Positions 9,201 to 18,249 of a stretch of DNA of 64,000 nt are shown here, piece by piece (positions within the stretch are counted from its first letter, which is position 1; each line of letters begins with the position of its first letter). This stretch comes from CAYPLH01 sp964411505 (GTDB lineage Bacteria > Bacillota > Clostridia > CAYPLH01 > DUMO01). The notes below the pieces were generated by a model. It made no database searches. It was not told the DNA's origin and saw only the letters and a program-made list of their open reading frames with translations. Position numbers and translations under genes: made by a program. Location of the stretch: positions 1-64,000 of the forward strand of contig CAYPLH010000004.1 of assembly GCA_964411505.1 (NCBI GenBank). The letters are read 5' to 3'.

Positions 9201-10166
9201 ATGATGGAGATTTTATTTAGTGATAGTGCTTGTGGAAGCCTTAAAATGGCACAGCACTATGGTAAAGGAAAATATAGAAGTGGGTGTATTGGCGTTGTTA
9301 TAAGCCACTCGGATGGAAGCAAGCCAACCAAGGCAGAAGTTAAAGCTGCTCAGCAAGAAGCAGAGGAAAGGGAACGCTTGGCATGGGAGAGTGCTACCCC
9401 CTTAGGTGGAAATACAGCAGACATCTTTGGATTCAATTTGGCACTGAGCATTGGAGATATTTCGGAGGATCAGCTGGGTATCCAGCGGAAGCAGACGTTG
9501 GAACACTTATACAGCGTTTATCCGAATAATGAGGGATATCAAGCAGTTCAGAAAATATTAAAAAGGACAAATGAAAATCTAACAACGATTCAGGAACGCA
9601 CATCAACGGGAGAACCCCTCCGAATCTGGTACAGCAATCAGCCTGATGAAATGTGTGGACTTTATTGGTTCGTGGGGCAGTTAAATCAGTGGAACGTCCA
9701 TAGCGAACAGGTTTCTATTGTCAAGCTTCCGGAATTAGAGTTTGACGAAAAGGGAAATGTTGTGCAAAAAATTGGCTGGGGTGAAGTAAGACCTGGAGAA
9801 TGGCATCGATATCTTGCCTTGGAAAGACCTGCGTTGCCGAAATTTATGCAAAGCTGTGCATCACATTGGCAAGAGCTTCAAGGAGAAAATGCACCTTTGA
9901 GGGCTATACTGAATGGACAATTGGTCAGTGTGTCGGAAAACCTCTATGATAGCTTTATCCTGCGCGAGATTTCAGAAGAAGGTGAGGAGTTTAACGAAGC
10001 AGTGGTTATCGGACGGGTACTTGGAAAATATCGGCTCGGAATTGGTGATGCCTTTCTCGCATTCCGTATAGAAGAAATGATTCACGCTGGAAAGCTTGAG
10101 ACCGTATCTGATATTGCAGAAAATATGCCATCTTATAATCGGGTATTGAAGAGCTGTACACCATAG
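9201..10166 (+). CDS. DUF1835/DUF3658 domain protein
   Basis: A 321-aa cytoplasmic protein. The first 150 residues match the DUF1835 pattern (EILFSDSACGSLKMAQ at the start, then RIWYSNQPDEMCGLYWF), and the C-terminal 100 residues match DUF3658 (LYDSFILREI, then VIGRVLGKYRLGIGDAFLAFRI). The pair is common in Firmicutes as a stand-alone gene of unknown function. No signal peptide or membrane segment is seen. Base composition is somewhat less AT-rich than neighbouring genes, so recent acquisition is possible. ATG at 9201 with TTGGAG upstream; ATG at 9204 is equally acceptable. Confidence 0.8.
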   Translation: MMEILFSDSACGSLKMAQHYGKGKYRSGCIGVVISHSDGSKPTKAEVKAAQQEAEERERLAWESATPLGGNTADIFGFNLALSIGDISEDQLGIQRKQTLEHLYSVYPNNEGYQAVQKILKRTNENLTTIQERTSTGEPLRIWYSNQPDEMCGLYWFVGQLNQWNVHSEQVSIVKLPELEFDEKGNVVQKIGWGEVRPGEWHRYLALERPALPKFMQSCASHWQELQGENAPLRAILNGQLVSVSENLYDSFILREISEEGEEFNEAVVIGRVLGKYRLGIGDAFLAFRIEEMIHAGKLETVSDIAENMPSYNRVLKSCTP

Positions 10167-10343
10167 CTATTATTTGCATTATTGTGCTTCATTATTCGAG
10201 AAAAATACAATCTGGAGTTTTGGGATTGGTACGGTTGTCAACATGGCACTATTCAAATTGTTTTTATTTGAGAAAAAAGGGAGTGACATTAAAGACTTAT
10301 TCTTCATCTGAATATATGTAGTACCGTAGTACTGGCACCTCGT

Positions 10344-11741
10344 TTACAAAACCCCACTGATCCAGTCTGCTATATCCTCTATAACCTGCTCTGGAATATG
10401 CTGTTCAATTGTATATTCCTGAGGAGTGCTCTTGCCCTCACCGGTGCCTACCATGAATAAGTGGTTAAGCTTGGGATATAGCTTGAATTCAGCGTTCTTT
10501 TTTTGTAAAAGGCCTGATTTCCACTTTTCAAACTCCGATACCGGCACCTGATAGTCACGTTCGCCTTGAAGAAACATGAAAGGTTCATCAACATCCATTG
10601 CAGTTTTAATCGGATCATAATTTTTAAAGGCATCCCAATACTCTGCAGGGGCATTCATGACATTCATGCCCTCCTTTAATGCGCCACTTTTAATTGTTTC
10701 TGCCTGAGATTTTGCGTCATTCAGTGTTTTTTGCTCTTCGTCGGTGATTTCACCGTCCAGGGAGAAAATATATTCGTATTGATAGGGTATTAATTCATAA
10801 ACAGGGGTTACATTACCTGCCATAGCGATATAACCGGCAACATCATCGGCTTGGTTTCCTATTTCGGGAAGAAGATTGGCACCCATACTATGGCCTAAAA
10901 CAAAAATTCTGTTATTATCAATTATGTCAGTTTGCTTCAAAAGATCAACTGCAGCCAGAACATCATCAATGACTTCAAACTGAAAAGTTAGTTTACCTTC
11001 CGGTAGCTTGTCCGGATAAACAAGTGTCCGTTTGTCATACCTAAGGACAGCGATATTACGTGATGCAAGTCCGTGTGCAAGATCTCTGAATGGTTTATTG
11101 TTATATAATGTTTCATCTCTGTCATTAGGACCTGAGCCGTGCACCAGTATTACAGCAGGAACCTTTTTAGTCTGATCCCTTGGAATTGTAAGAGTACCCG
11201 GAAGTTTGAGTTCATCGGAGCCAATAAAAACTTCTGTTTCCTCGAACATATCTCCGGATACTAAGGTTTCTTCCTCTGGTACAGCATTCGTAGGAGTAGG
11301 AGTTATAAAAAATCCTGCAACCTTTTTATCCTGATCGAAGGTAAAAAGCACATCAAATTTACCCAGACCGAATTCGGTCATTATAAATACCTGCTTGTAG
11401 CCTTGACTTTCACCAGTACGTGTTCCAAGTACTTTTTTAAAACCACCCAACTGGCTAACTGTTTGCTCCCAAGTTTCCTTGAGCTTATCTTCAGATATTG
11501 CTGCTTTCATCGTATCATTAAAAGCGCTGAAAACTGAATTGTACTCTCCCTTGTTTAGCATATCAACGAATTGAAGAGCGCTTTGTACAACTTCCTTATT
11601 GTCTGCTGTAGCAGTATTTTTGACCGATTCTCTGGAATTACTATTTTTGTTACTATCTTTGTTTTTATTGCAAGCAGATATTGAAAAACTCATGGATATG
11701 CAAATTAGTAACACTGTTATTATTTTTAAAATTTTTTTCAT
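10344..11741 (-). CDS. Lipoprotein alpha/beta hydrolase with DUF3887-like domain
   Basis: A secreted lipoprotein, 465 aa from ATG 11741, where AAAGG lies nine bases upstream; the ATG at 11762 is less likely. A basic N-terminus and hydrophobic core lead to the lipobox SISAC (Cys 24), then an Asn/Ser-rich linker. Residues about 50-145 resemble DUF3887 (ALQFVDMLNKGEYNSVF). The rest is an alpha/beta hydrolase of the dienelactone-hydrolase/peptidase S9 type, with oxyanion segment VHGSGPNDRDE, nucleophile elbow GHSMGAN (about 284) and catalytic His in KLNHLF near the C-terminus. The substrate is unknown; an esterase on small acyl groups is an inference. Confidence 0.88.
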   Translation of the reverse strand: MKKILKIITVLLICISMSFSISACNKNKDSNKNSNSRESVKNTATADNKEVVQSALQFVDMLNKGEYNSVFSAFNDTMKAAISEDKLKETWEQTVSQLGGFKKVLGTRTGESQGYKQVFIMTEFGLGKFDVLFTFDQDKKVAGFFITPTPTNAVPEEETLVSGDMFEETEVFIGSDELKLPGTLTIPRDQTKKVPAVILVHGSGPNDRDETLYNNKPFRDLAHGLASRNIAVLRYDKRTLVYPDKLPEGKLTFQFEVIDDVLAAVDLLKQTDIIDNNRIFVLGHSMGANLLPEIGNQADDVAGYIAMAGNVTPVYELIPYQYEYIFSLDGEITDEEQKTLNDAKSQAETIKSGALKEGMNVMNAPAEYWDAFKNYDPIKTAMDVDEPFMFLQGERDYQVPVSEFEKWKSGLLQKKNAEFKLYPKLNHLFMVGTGEGKSTPQEYTIEQHIPEQVIEDIADWISGVL

Positions 11742-12220
11742 CCTTTTTTGCCTTTCAAGCATCTTATAAATGTAGTTATTTAAACAATGCTTATTGCTAA
11801 CACTGCATTATCTTCTAACAAACTAACATATATTTATTCATAAGACTACTTTGTCAAATTTTTAATAGTAAATAAATATTTTGCGTACATGCTTCATATT
11901 TTCGGAATACTTATCCATTAGTATACCACAGGCTACTTATATCTGCAATTTTTTGCAGCCAAGTCTGTAAAAATAAGTAACTTTGCGACCTACTTGGGAG
12001 GAATCACAAGGTAAATAAATTTCATAGCAAATCTAATATTCTCATAAAAAATTGTACATTTCAAAAAAAATGATAGAATATATATACAGTTTGGTTTAGA
12101 ATATTTGTATTGCAATTGGTATTATGTAAAGGTGTCAATTGCAATCAACTACAATAGTCTGATTACTAACCGGAAAGGGACTGTAATTAGCCATAAATAT
12201 GTGTATGAAAGGCTTACATT
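11742..12220. other. Divergent intergenic region with candidate hisIE promoter
   Basis: 479 bp between the minus-strand hydrolase and hisIE. A reasonable sigma-A promoter toward hisIE is TTGTAC (12052-12057), 16 bp, TAGAAT (12074-12079). I see no T-box, riboswitch or terminator. Confidence 0.35.
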
Positions 12221-12883
12221 ATGAATGATTTAATTAAAAAGATAAAATTTGATGATAATGGATTAATACCCGTTGTTTCGCAGGATTATAAATCAGGGGA
12301 TGTTTTAATTCTTGCTTTTATGAACAGAGAAGCATTCGCAAAGACTGTTGAAACACGGAAAGTACATTACTTTAGCAGGAGTAGGGGAAAGCTGTGGTTA
12401 AAAGGGGAGACGTCGGGTAATTTTCAATTAGTTAAATCAATTTTAGTAAACTGTGAAGACAATTCGCTTTTAATCAAGGTTCAACAGATTGGGAATGCTT
12501 GTCATACAGGGCATCATTCCTGCTATTTCAGGGAAGTCGTTAGAGATAATTTTGTAGAAATAGTAGAAAATAAAGAGAATCGCAGTAAAAATTCAGATGA
12601 AGAAAATATGTTGGTTTTAAGAGAATTATACCATGTGATTTCTGATAGGAAAGTAAATCCCAAAGAAGGTTCCTATACTAATTATCTTTTTGAAAAGGGA
12701 ATAGATAAAATATGCAAAAAAATTGGAGAAGAAGCATCTGAAGTTATTATAGCTTCAAAAAATAATTCACCAGAAGAAATCAAGTATGAGATCGCAGATC
12801 TTTATTACCACCTATACGTATTGATGGTAGAAAGAGGAATCAAACCAGAAGATATTTATGACGAACTCAGAAAAAGGCGATGA
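12221..12883 (+). CDS. hisIE: Bifunctional phosphoribosyl-AMP cyclohydrolase / phosphoribosyl-ATP pyrophosphatase
   Basis: Catalyses histidine biosynthesis steps 2 and 3. Residues 1 to about 115 are HisI, with the zinc-site pattern CEDNSLLIK and NACHTGHHSCYF. Residues about 125-220 are HisE, a MazG-like pyrophosphohydrolase with KIGEEASEVIIASKN and EIADLYYHLYVLM. 220 aa, normal for the fusion. ATG at 12221 with GAAAGG upstream. No other his gene is near: the hydrolase lies upstream and groES downstream, so this gene is detached from any his operon in this window. Confidence 0.96.
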   Translation: MNDLIKKIKFDDNGLIPVVSQDYKSGDVLILAFMNREAFAKTVETRKVHYFSRSRGKLWLKGETSGNFQLVKSILVNCEDNSLLIKVQQIGNACHTGHHSCYFREVVRDNFVEIVENKENRSKNSDEENMLVLRELYHVISDRKVNPKEGSYTNYLFEKGIDKICKKIGEEASEVIIASKNNSPEEIKYEIADLYYHLYVLMVERGIKPEDIYDELRKRR

Positions 12884-12982
12884 ATTTTTAGAAAATTAAA
12901 GAAAAACGGTGAAATATGGTACAAATCTTATGATAATCCTATTTAAAACCGAATATACGCTCTTTTCACAAAGTACACATAT

Positions 12983-13012
12983 TTGCTTTAGAAATGGTTA
13001 ATATATTATTAT
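12983..13012 (+). promoter_or_regulatory. Candidate sigma-A promoter of groESL
   Basis: TTGCTT (12983-12988), an 18-bp spacer and TATTAT (13007-13012), placing the start point at the CIRCE operator. The region is very AT-rich, so other -10 choices exist. Confidence 0.4.
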
Positions 13013-13023
13013 TATATTTATGA

Positions 13024-13050
13024 TTAGCACTCACTTGACGTGAGTGCTAA
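13024..13050. promoter_or_regulatory. CIRCE operator (HrcA binding site)
   Basis: Exact match to the CIRCE inverted repeat: TTAGCACTC (13024-13032), nine bases, GAGTGCTAA (13042-13050), 40 bp before groES. In Firmicutes the HrcA repressor binds it and releases on heat shock. hrcA itself is not in this window. Confidence 0.97.
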
Positions 13051-13090
13051 TAATTAAGACAATTAAAGTTCAAAAGAGGAGGTATTTTGA

Positions 13091-13375
13091 ATGAGAATAA
13101 AGCCTTTAGCTGACAGAGTTGTCATCAAAATGGTCGAAAACGAAGAAACAACAAAGAGCGGAATTGTGTTGCCAGATTCTGCAAAAGAAAAACCACAGGT
13201 TGCTGAAATTATCGCAGTAGGACCTGGCGGAGTTGTTGATGGGAAAGAAGTTAAAATGGAAGTAAAAGTAGGCGACAGAGTACTTACTAGTAAGTATTCA
13301 GGTACTGAAGTTAAATATGATGGTCAGGAATACACAATTTTAAAACAAAGTGACATTCTGGCAATAATCGAGTGA
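13091..13375 (+). CDS. groES: Co-chaperonin GroES
   Basis: The 94-aa lid subunit of the GroEL/GroES folding machine. Begins MRIKPLADRVVIK, with mobile loop EENEETTKSGIVLP-like residues (positions about 15-30) and the typical VGDRVLTSKYSGTEVK and YTILKQSDILAII. AGAGGAGG precedes the ATG. It is transcribed with groEL 44 bp downstream under the CIRCE operator. Confidence 0.98.
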   Translation: MRIKPLADRVVIKMVENEETTKSGIVLPDSAKEKPQVAEIIAVGPGGVVDGKEVKMEVKVGDRVLTSKYSGTEVKYDGQEYTILKQSDILAIIE

Positions 13376-13418
13376 TTTTTATCACTAACAGCTTAAAGTA
13401 AAAAGGAGGAGTAAGTTT

Positions 13419-15047
13419 ATGGCAAAGGATATTAAGTTTGGCGAAGATGCCAGGCGCACTTTGGAAAAAGGAGTAAATAAGCTCGCAAATACAGTGAGGA
13501 TTACCCTTGGCCCCAAAGGATGTAACGTAGTTCTTGATAAGAAGTTTGGGTCTCCATTAATAACCAATGATGGTGTTACAATAGCTAAAGAAATCGAATT
13601 GGAAGACCATTTTGAGAATATGGGAGCACAACTTGTTAAAGAAGTTGCTACAAAAACTAATGATGTAGCTGGAGACGGTACTACAACAGCAATTTTGCTT
13701 GCTCAGGCAATTATTAGAGAAGGACTTAAGAACGTAGCTGCAGGGGCAAATCCCATGATACTTAAAAAAGGTCTTCAAAAGGCAGTTGATACAGCTGTCG
13801 AAGGAATTAAAGATATTAGCCAAAAAGTCAAAGGAAAAGAAGATATTGCCAGAGTTGCAACTGTATCTGCCAATGACGATGTTATAGGAAATCTTATAGC
13901 AGATGCTATGGAAAAGGTTACAAATGATGGCGTTATAACTGTTGAAGAATCCAAGACAATGGGGACAAACCTTGAAATAGTAGAAGGTATGCAGTTTGAC
14001 AGAGGTTATATATCTGCTTACATGGCTACTGATACCGAAAAGATGGAAGCCATTCTTGAAGACCCCTATATATTAATAACTGATAAAAAATTAAGCAATA
14101 TTCAAGAAATTCTCCCGGTACTCGAACAAATTGTTCAACAAGGAAAGAAACTTGTTATTATAGCTGAGGATATCGAAGGAGAGGCTCTTGCTACTATAGT
14201 ACTGAATAAATTAAGAGGAACTTTCACATGTGTAGGTGTTAAGGCACCTGGCTTTGGTGATAGAAGAAAAGAAATGTTGCAGGATATTGCAATACTAACT
14301 GGCGGACAGGTTATTTCTGAAGAAGTTGGTTTAGATCTTAAAGAAGCTACACTTGATATGCTCGGAACAGCAAGACAGATAAAAGTTCAGAAGGAAAATA
14401 CAATTATTGTTGATGGAGCTGGTGAGTCCGAAGCTATTAAAGCAAGAATTGCTTCTATCAAAGCTCAAATCGAAAATACTACATCTGATTTTGACAGGGA
14501 AAAACTTCAGGAAAGACTTGCAAAACTTTCAGGCGGCGTAGCAGTCATAAATGTAGGAGCTGCAACAGAAACTGAAATGAAAGAAAAGAAACTCAGAATA
14601 GAAGATGCTCTTGCTGCAACAAAAGCTGCTGTTGAAGAGGGAATTGTTCCAGGCGGCGGAGTTGCGTTCATAAATGTTGTGGATAAGGTCAAAGAACTTC
14701 TTGATACTGTAGAAGGCGATGAGAAAACCGGTGTTTCTATTATTACAAAAGCACTTGAGGAGCCATTAAAGCAAATTGCAGTAAATGCAGGAGTTGAAGG
14801 ATCAATAATCGTAGATAAAATACTTAACAGCAAACCAGGTATAGGATTCAATGTTCTAACCGAAAAATATGTTGACATGATTCAAGATGGAATTGTTGAC
14901 CCTGCTAAAGTTACAAGGTCAGCTCTGCAAAATGCAGCTTCAGTAGCTGCGATGGTACTGACTACCGAGAGTATTGTAAGCGATATTCCGGAACCAGAAC
15001 CAGCAATGCCAGCTGGCGGTGGAATGCCTCCAGGAGGAATGTATTAA
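13419..15047 (+). CDS. groEL: Chaperonin GroEL
   Basis: The 542-aa chaperonin subunit that forms the double-ring folding chamber with GroES. Family signatures are intact: LGPKGCNVVLDKKFG near residue 30, the nucleotide-site segment DVAGDGTTTA near 86, PGFGDRRKEML in the apical domain, EEGIVPGGG near 407 and the Gly-Met-rich tail ending GGMPPGGMY. AAGGAGG precedes the ATG. A strong terminator follows at 15069, so groES-groEL is a two-gene heat-shock operon. Confidence 0.99.
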   Translation: MAKDIKFGEDARRTLEKGVNKLANTVRITLGPKGCNVVLDKKFGSPLITNDGVTIAKEIELEDHFENMGAQLVKEVATKTNDVAGDGTTTAILLAQAIIREGLKNVAAGANPMILKKGLQKAVDTAVEGIKDISQKVKGKEDIARVATVSANDDVIGNLIADAMEKVTNDGVITVEESKTMGTNLEIVEGMQFDRGYISAYMATDTEKMEAILEDPYILITDKKLSNIQEILPVLEQIVQQGKKLVIIAEDIEGEALATIVLNKLRGTFTCVGVKAPGFGDRRKEMLQDIAILTGGQVISEEVGLDLKEATLDMLGTARQIKVQKENTIIVDGAGESEAIKARIASIKAQIENTTSDFDREKLQERLAKLSGGVAVINVGAATETEMKEKKLRIEDALAATKAAVEEGIVPGGGVAFINVVDKVKELLDTVEGDEKTGVSIITKALEEPLKQIAVNAGVEGSIIVDKILNSKPGIGFNVLTEKYVDMIQDGIVDPAKVTRSALQNAASVAAMVLTTESIVSDIPEPEPAMPAGGGMPPGGMY

Positions 15048-15068
15048 TATATTGAATAAAATAAAGAT

Positions 15069-15100
15069 GAGTCAGGGAATAATCACCCTGGCTCTTTTTT
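15069..15100 (+). terminator. Rho-independent terminator of groESL
   Basis: Stem gagtcaggg (15069-15077) pairs with ccctggctc (15086-15094) with one G-U pair and an 8-nt loop, followed by six T. It lies 22 bp after the groEL stop. Confidence 0.93.
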
Positions 15101-15102
15101 AT

Positions 15103-15179
15103 ATTCCACTCACCGAGTTTTCTATCAAAATAAAGCTAATTGTTCTTTATGCTACACTGTATCATCATAACTTAAAAAA
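15103..15179. repeat. Dispersed repeat, copy 1 (second copy at 17421)
   Basis: The segment starting attccactcaccg is repeated in the same orientation at 17421: only 6 of the first 63 positions differ. It follows the groESL terminator, and the second copy follows uvrC. No coding potential with a ribosome site is seen. Confidence 0.8.
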
Positions 15180-15354
15180 CGCACATGCGCAGTTATATCA
15201 TGCAATTTCTTCGAAATTCATGATATAATGTCCTCGTTGCCGAGGACATTATACGCCTCCGGCGGAATTTATGTGCGTGCGATTTTTTTGCCAAGGCAAA
15301 AAACGCACATGCACTATTATATCATGCAATTTCTTACGAAATTCATGATATAAT
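15174..15354. repeat. Hairpin-rich repeat, tandem copies (inverted copy at 30400-30507)
   Basis: Holds a partial copy (15174-15229), a hairpin gtcctcg/cgaggac (15230-15247) and a full copy (15248-15354). Each unit is built of palindromes: a 40-bp near-perfect one around tatatcatgcaattt and one around gcacatgc/gcgtgc. The full copy recurs inverted at 30400-30507. It fills the groEL-uvrC gap and probably forms stable RNA hairpins when read through. Confidence 0.8.
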
Positions 15355-15387
15355 AAACAAACATAATTTTTGTTAAGGTGATTATGC

Positions 15388-17232
15388 ATGTTTGATATAC
15401 AGGAAGCGTTAAAAAATTTACCCGAGAGACCGGGTGTCTATTTGATGAAGGACGAAAACAGAAAGGTTATCTATGTTGGCAAAGCTGTAGTGCTTAAAAA
15501 CCGTGTTAGGCAGTATTTTCACTCTGTTAAGCACACACCTAAGGTGGCTGCGATGGTTTCTTACATCAAGGAGTTTGAATATATTGTAACAGATAGCGAA
15601 ATGGAAGCATTAATTTTAGAATGTAACCTTATAAAAAAATACAGACCTCGGTTTAACATATTATTAAAAGATGACAAGCATTATCCATATATCAAAGTTA
15701 CAATGAATGAGATGTATCCTAGGATAATAAAGACGCGAAGGGTTGAAAAAGATGGTGCAAAATATTTTGGACCGTATCTTAATGTTACAGTTATTAATGA
15801 TACAATAAATCTTTTAAGAAAGCTTTTCCCATTAAAAACCTGTAATAAGATTCTTCCAAGAGATATAGGAAAGGGAAGACCTTGTCTTAATTATCATATA
15901 GAGCAGTGTATTGCACCATGCCAGGGGAGTGTCGACAAGGAAAAGTATCGCAGCGTTATGAAAGATATTTGTTTGTTTTTGGGGGGGCGGCAGGAAGAAA
16001 TTATCAGAAAACTTGAAAATGAAATGAATGCATATGCCAAGAACATGGAATTTGAAAAGGCTGCTCGTCTTAGGGACAAGATAAACAGTTTAAAGAAGAT
16101 TTCAGAAAAGCAAAAGGTTCTGTCAACTAATATGCAAGACCAGGATGTAATTGCAGTAGCAGGTGATGATACTGATTCATGTGTGCAGGTGTTTTTTATC
16201 CGTGGAGGTAAGCTTTTGGGGAGAGAGTTTTTTTTATTTGATCAGTTAGATGAAAATTGTGGGGAATTATTGATTTCATTTATTAAGCAATTTTATGGAA
16301 ATGGACAATTTGTACCCAAAGAAATAATACTTCAGGGGAAATTTTTGGGTGAAGAAGATTTAAGCGAACTTGAAATTATCAAGTTCTGGCTTTCTAAGGA
16401 AAGAGGCTCAAAAGTTGTAGTAAGAGTGCCAAAAAGAGGCGAAAAGCTTAGAATGGTAGAAATGGTTGAGGAAAATGCTAGGATAGACTTGGAGCAATAC
16501 AAAAATGAACTTTCAAGAAGTCGGGAAGGCTTGGAAAAGCTTAAGGAGCTTTCGGGTATTTCGAATAAGTTGTCAAGGATTGAGGCTTATGATATTTCAA
16601 ATACAGGCTCGTCTGAGATTGTGGCATCTATGGTTGTTTTTGAAAGAGGGAAACCAGCTAATAGAGAATACAGAAGGTTTAAAATAAAAACAGTGTTATC
16701 CCCCGATGATTACAAAAGTATGCAGGAAGTGATAACCAGAAGGTTTAAAAGGGCTGTAAAAGAACGGGAAGAAGTGGATAGTGAAAAGAAAAAGTTTTCG
16801 AAATTACCAGATTTGATTCTGGTAGATGGAGGCTTGGGGCATGTAAATGCAGCAAATCAGATCCTTGATGAACTTGCGCTGAGTATACCAGTAATGGGGA
16901 TGGTAAAGGATGACAAGCATCGAACCAGAGGGCTTGTGAATGCCAAGCAGGAATTTGACTTACACGAAAATATGCCTGTTCTCAGGCTGATTACAGCCAT
17001 ACAGGATGAAGCGCATCGATTTGCGATAGAATACAATAGAAAACTTCGTGGTGTAAGACTAAAGAAGTCTGTTCTTGATGAGATTGAAGATATAGGACCT
17101 AAAAGAAAAAAAGAGCTTATCAAGCATTTTGGTTCGGTAAGCAATGTACGATCAGCTGGAGTTGATGACCTTATGGCTGTTGAAGGTATAAGTGAAAAGA
17201 TCGCACAAAAGATTTATGACTATTTTCATTAA
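15388..17232 (+). CDS. uvrC: Excinuclease ABC subunit UvrC
   Basis: Makes the two incisions around DNA lesions in nucleotide excision repair with UvrA and UvrB. 614 aa, the usual length. N-terminal GIY-YIG nuclease (ERPGVYLMKDENRKVIYVGKA, residues about 13-33), a cysteine segment (CLNYHIEQCIAPCQG), a UVR motif that contacts UvrB (about 200-235, EFEKAARLRDKI), the RNase H-like 3' nuclease with LILVDGGLGHV (about 470), and C-terminal helix-hairpin-helix motifs (LDEIEDIGPKRKKELI, MAVEGISEKIAQKI). ATG with TTAAGGTGATT upstream. uvrA and uvrB are not nearby. Confidence 0.97.
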   Translation: MFDIQEALKNLPERPGVYLMKDENRKVIYVGKAVVLKNRVRQYFHSVKHTPKVAAMVSYIKEFEYIVTDSEMEALILECNLIKKYRPRFNILLKDDKHYPYIKVTMNEMYPRIIKTRRVEKDGAKYFGPYLNVTVINDTINLLRKLFPLKTCNKILPRDIGKGRPCLNYHIEQCIAPCQGSVDKEKYRSVMKDICLFLGGRQEEIIRKLENEMNAYAKNMEFEKAARLRDKINSLKKISEKQKVLSTNMQDQDVIAVAGDDTDSCVQVFFIRGGKLLGREFFLFDQLDENCGELLISFIKQFYGNGQFVPKEIILQGKFLGEEDLSELEIIKFWLSKERGSKVVVRVPKRGEKLRMVEMVEENARIDLEQYKNELSRSREGLEKLKELSGISNKLSRIEAYDISNTGSSEIVASMVVFERGKPANREYRRFKIKTVLSPDDYKSMQEVITRRFKRAVKEREEVDSEKKKFSKLPDLILVDGGLGHVNAANQILDELALSIPVMGMVKDDKHRTRGLVNAKQEFDLHENMPVLRLITAIQDEAHRFAIEYNRKLRGVRLKKSVLDEIEDIGPKRKKELIKHFGSVSNVRSAGVDDLMAVEGISEKIAQKIYDYFH

Positions 17233-17353
17233 TAGTATACTTTGATACAATTCAATACAATTTTTTACTAATAGTATAATGATAAAGCGTAACAACAGAA
17301 CAGGCTAATTATTTTGAGAAAACCAACGGTTCCCGGAATATAAAAATGCTAAC

Positions 17354-17386
17354 GCTTTTTATGCGCCATCCGTGGCGCAAAAAAGC
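17354..17386. terminator. Hairpin between convergent uvrC and corrinoid gene
   Basis: Stem gcttttt-tgcgcca pairs with tggcgca-aaaaagc around the loop tccg. The T-rich arm gives a terminator-like structure in either direction. It lies between two convergent genes, so bidirectional termination is plausible. Confidence 0.55.
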
Positions 17387-17420
17387 TAAAAAACGTCGTG
17401 TTTTTTTCACGCATTTTTTT

Positions 17421-17500
17421 ATTCCACTCACCGGGTTTTCTAGCAAAATAAAGCCAATTGTTCTTTTTGTTACACTATATCATTATTCAATATTTAAAAA
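17421..17500. repeat. Dispersed repeat, copy 2 (of 15103-15179)
   Basis: Same orientation as copy 1. It begins attccactcaccgg and stays aligned through tatcat, then drifts. It occupies the 306-bp uvrC/corrinoid gap after the terminator hairpin. Apart from these two elements I see nothing else in that gap. Confidence 0.78.
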
Positions 17501-17538
17501 CCGCATTTACATTCAAATACTTAAACTATTGCCCAATT

Positions 17539-18174
17539 TTATCCTATGCATGCCTTTAAGGCTTCATCTGAAGCTGAAGCAGCATCAGGAGTATAAATGT
17601 CAGCCCCAATGCTCTTGCAGTAGCTGTCTGTAACTGGTGCGCCACCTACCATTATTGTTACTTTGTCTCGAATACCTGATTCTTCTGTAGCTTTTACTAT
17701 ATTTTTCATTTCAACCATTGTTGTGGTTAGAAGTGCAGAGCATGCTATAATTTGTGCATCATTCTCTTTGGCTGCTTCTACGAATTTTTCAGGTGTAACA
17801 TCAACACCAAGGTCAATTACTTCAAGACCTTTTCCTTCCATCATCATCTTGACAAGGTTTTTACCTATGTCATGAAGGTCGCCTTTAACAGTCCCGATAA
17901 CAACTTTTCCCTTTGCTTTGACTCCACTTGAAGCAAGCAGCGGTTTTAAAATTTCAACACCAGCATTCATAGCCCTAGCAGCTATAAGCACCTCAGGCAC
18001 ATAGACTTCATTATTCTTAAATTTTTCTCCGATAATACCCATACCGCTAAGCAAACCTTCGTTAAGAATTGTTTCGACATCTATTCCGTCATCAATTGCT
18101 TTTTGCACGAGTTCCTTAACATTTTTTGCCCTACCTTGCTGTAGATATTCAGAAATTTCGTTCATAAGGCCCAT
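17539..18174 (-). CDS. Corrinoid (B12-binding) protein of methyltransferase systems
   Basis: A 211-aa corrinoid protein of the MtaC/MtbC/MtmC type, which carries a methyl group between two methyltransferases. Residues 1-85 are the four-helix cap (MNEISEYLQQGRAKNVKELV). The rest is the Rossmann-like cobalamin domain with D-x-H-x-x-G in GDLHDIGKN (His 101 ligates cobalt), then VIDLGVDVTPEKFVEAAKE and VGGAPVTDSYC. ATG 18174 follows AAGGGGG. It lies 75 bp after, and on the same strand as, a PocR-domain regulator, but no MtaA- or MtaB-like enzyme is present in this window, so the methyl donor cannot be named. Confidence 0.93.
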   Translation of the reverse strand: MGLMNEISEYLQQGRAKNVKELVQKAIDDGIDVETILNEGLLSGMGIIGEKFKNNEVYVPEVLIAARAMNAGVEILKPLLASSGVKAKGKVVIGTVKGDLHDIGKNLVKMMMEGKGLEVIDLGVDVTPEKFVEAAKENDAQIIACSALLTTTMVEMKNIVKATEESGIRDKVTIMVGGAPVTDSYCKSIGADIYTPDAASASDEALKACIG

Positions 18175-18249
18175 ACTAATTTTCCCCCTTGATAGTTTTA
18201 AATAATTTATATCATCCTGTCAAATCTCTTCACAGGTTGCTATACATGC

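Noticed and set aside
9201..10166. Horizontal transfer of the DUF1835 gene
   Set aside because: The composition difference is modest and there are no mobile-element marks at its edges.
14507..14878. Long minus-strand frame inside groEL, and similar ones opposite other genes
   Set aside because: Antisense shadows of strongly conserved coding sequence, without ribosome sites or known domains.
15019..15228. 69-codon frame after groEL, and a similar frame at 17346-17633
   Set aside because: Their similarity comes from the shared DNA repeat; there is no ribosome site, and the first overlaps the groEL end and its terminator.
15174..15354. CRISPR array suggested by repeated blocks
   Set aside because: The copies are not regularly spaced, no unique spacers lie between them, and no cas genes are near.
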